NCBI GenBank assembly: GCA_963971575.1
Contig: OZ020618.1
Span: 31,598,731 to 31,662,730, forward strand
Direction: 5' to 3'
DNA from: Liopterus haemorrhoidalis
Taxonomy: Eukaryota > Arthropoda > Insecta > Coleoptera > Dytiscidae
Length of the DNA: 64,000 bases
The notes under the pieces were generated by a model. That model was not told where the DNA came from. It ran no database searches and was given only the letters and a program-made list of their open reading frames with translations. How positions within the stretch are numbered: position 1 is the stretch's first letter; every line of letters begins with the position of its first letter. This document shows positions 63,408 through 64,000 of the stretch, one piece after another. Both the position numbers and the translations under genes were made by a program.

Positions 63408-64000
63408 ATGGATAGTAAGAATAGGGGGGACCAAAACGACGTAAGTGTAGAGGAAGTTTTCAAGAAGAGTGGTGCCACGCGGCGAACACCGCCACCACGG
63501 AAAGACAAGGGTTGCAGTCCAACTGCAGCGGAGAAGGAGGCGGAGATCATCGCTGTGGCCGAAGAGGATGATCCAAGGAAGAGCCAGAGTAAAGCCCAGG
63601 CTGGAGTTGGCATGGTGAGAGCTGTGAGACGCAATAGCGTAGCCGCACTCTTCGCCACAATGAAGGGCAAAAAGGACAAGACGAACGTTGTCTCGAACCC
63701 GACCTCGATTAAAAGAGGGAGGGAACGAGAAGAGCCCGAGGGCGAGAGAGAGGAGGAGTTTGCTGAAGCCATGAAACTTTTAACCATGGCGACGTACAAA
63801 CTAGCTGGTATCGTGGACGGGACACCGAACACGAAAATGAGTATCAAGGAGGCGGTAAAGGAGCTCAAGTGGCATGTGGTGGTCACAAACCGCAAGCTGC
63901 AGAAGCTCCGGGAATCGCCGACGAAGAAGCGGCTGAAAAGGGTCAGCAAGGAGGCGTGCAATACGGCAAGTATTGCAACCCAGACGGACCCGGTATCGGA
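63408..64000 (+). CDS. ORF1 (gag-like) protein of non-LTR retrotransposon, N-terminal 197 residues, partial
   Basis: The frame is open from ATG at 63408 to the window end (197 codons plus two bases). An in-frame TAA lies 17 codons upstream (63357-63359) with no ATG between, and the start has A at -3 and G at +4, so this start is well supported. The product is hydrophilic and highly charged. Residues 1-45 are a low-complexity segment with TPPPRKDKG. Lysine/arginine-rich stretches lie at about 84-106, and an acidic run EEPEGEREEEFAEA at 108-121. A probable helical or coiled-coil segment at about 145-169 includes SIKEAVKELKWHV. A basic, nuclear-localisation-like KKRLKR is at 173-178, and ATQTDP at 190-195. 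The N-terminal layout of charged leader, helix, basic patch and TQTD motif is familiar from ORF1 proteins of insect R1-clade elements, which form RNPs with element RNA. The zinc knuckles (CCHC) expected at the C-terminus would lie outside the window. No stop or frameshift interrupts the frame, so the copy may be young. Confidence 0.72.
   Translation, partial: MDSKNRGDQNDVSVEEVFKKSGATRRTPPPRKDKGCSPTAAEKEAEIIAVAEEDDPRKSQSKAQAGVGMVRAVRRNSVAALFATMKGKKDKTNVVSNPTSIKRGREREEPEGEREEEFAEAMKLLTMATYKLAGIVDGTPNTKMSIKEAVKELKWHVVVTNRKLQKLRESPTKKRLKRVSKEACNTASIATQTDPVS

Larger units (their letters stand above)
61867..64000 (+). mobile_element. Non-LTR retrotransposon, 5' part, inserted in TTAGG repeats (partial)
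   Basis: Base composition changes sharply from the AT-rich satellite to GC-rich sequence. The region holds a long leader and then an ORF with the character of ORF1 of R1-clade insect non-LTR elements. No long terminal repeat is seen at the left end. Telomere-specific members of that clade (TRAS and SART families, described in Bombyx mori) insert in TTAGG/CCTAA repeats, and the position of this element fits that habit. Its sense strand is the TTAGG strand. From memory this is SART-like orientation, but I am not certain. The endonuclease and reverse transcriptase ORF2, the 3' UTR and the poly(A) tail would lie beyond 64000, so clade assignment rests on ORF1 character and location only. Confidence 0.7.

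Noticed and set aside
63232..63444. Plus-strand frame overlapping the ORF1 start
   Set aside because: It begins with GTG rather than ATG, runs through the ORF1 start in another frame, and has no recognisable motif. A GTG start is not credible in a eukaryotic element.
63377..63961. 194-codon open frame on the minus strand
   Set aside because: It lies antisense to the ORF1 coding frame. Its hydrophobic, serine- and leucine-rich product is what the complement of a lysine/glutamate-rich coding strand gives. The plus-strand frame has a better start and recognisable character.

Overview
The window looks like arthropod, most likely insect, chromosome-end or subtelomeric DNA. About 61.87 kb (1-61866) is one uninterrupted, very AT-rich tandem satellite array. 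Its repeat units carry built-in tracts of TTAGG, the ancestral arthropod telomere repeat. The last ~2.1 kb (about 61867-64000) abruptly becomes GC-richer. It is read here as the 5' part of a non-LTR retrotransposon inserted into the last TTAGG tract: a ~1.5-kb 5' untranslated region, then an ORF1 (gag-like) frame that is still open at the window end. No gene was found in the satellite. I cannot name the species.

Satellite architecture, worked out by reading unit boundaries. (1) The base monomer is about 146-150 bp and always lies in the same orientation. It begins near ATTAATATTTAAAGAG, has GGCGGGAAAA about 20 bp in, and ends in TTTTTTGATTGG. (2) A typical higher-order repeat (HOR) of 1,343-1,378 bp contains two monomers, a 39-bp monomer head, a long TTAGG tract (about 130-170 bp), five monomers, a second 39-bp head and a short TTAGG tract (about 90 bp). 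A 1,206-1,216-bp version lacks one monomer. HOR lengths otherwise change almost entirely in 5-bp steps, i.e. by whole TTAGG units. (3) HORs are arranged in larger duplications: ~6.5-6.64 kb (4.4-23.2 kb), 5,234 bp exactly (25.75-39.67 kb) and 3,921-3,922 bp (42.7-50.5 kb). Several duplication or exchange breakpoints fall inside or at the edge of TTAGG tracts. A second HOR family of ~808 bp ('B-type', one tract, a fused monomer) appears as pairs at 27.6, 32.9 and 38.1 kb and as single units at 30.8, 36.0, 59.7 and 61.6 kb.

Right edge: from about 58.7 kb the HOR order becomes irregular and single-copy variants accumulate. The array ends in a TTAGG tract cut off by the retrotransposon. The element's sense strand is the TTAGG (G-rich) strand. 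If the TTAGG polarity reflects the chromosome arm, the chromosome end would lie to the right.

Most noteworthy: telomeric repeats are a structural part of the HOR, joined to the monomer at one fixed point next to a telomere-like motif; they coincide with breakpoints of kilobase-scale exchanges; and a TTAGG tract is also the landing site of a retrotransposon with an intact ORF1 start. Every monomer also carries an E2F-like sequence and, on the other strand, a CCAAT box. Their function, if any, is speculative.
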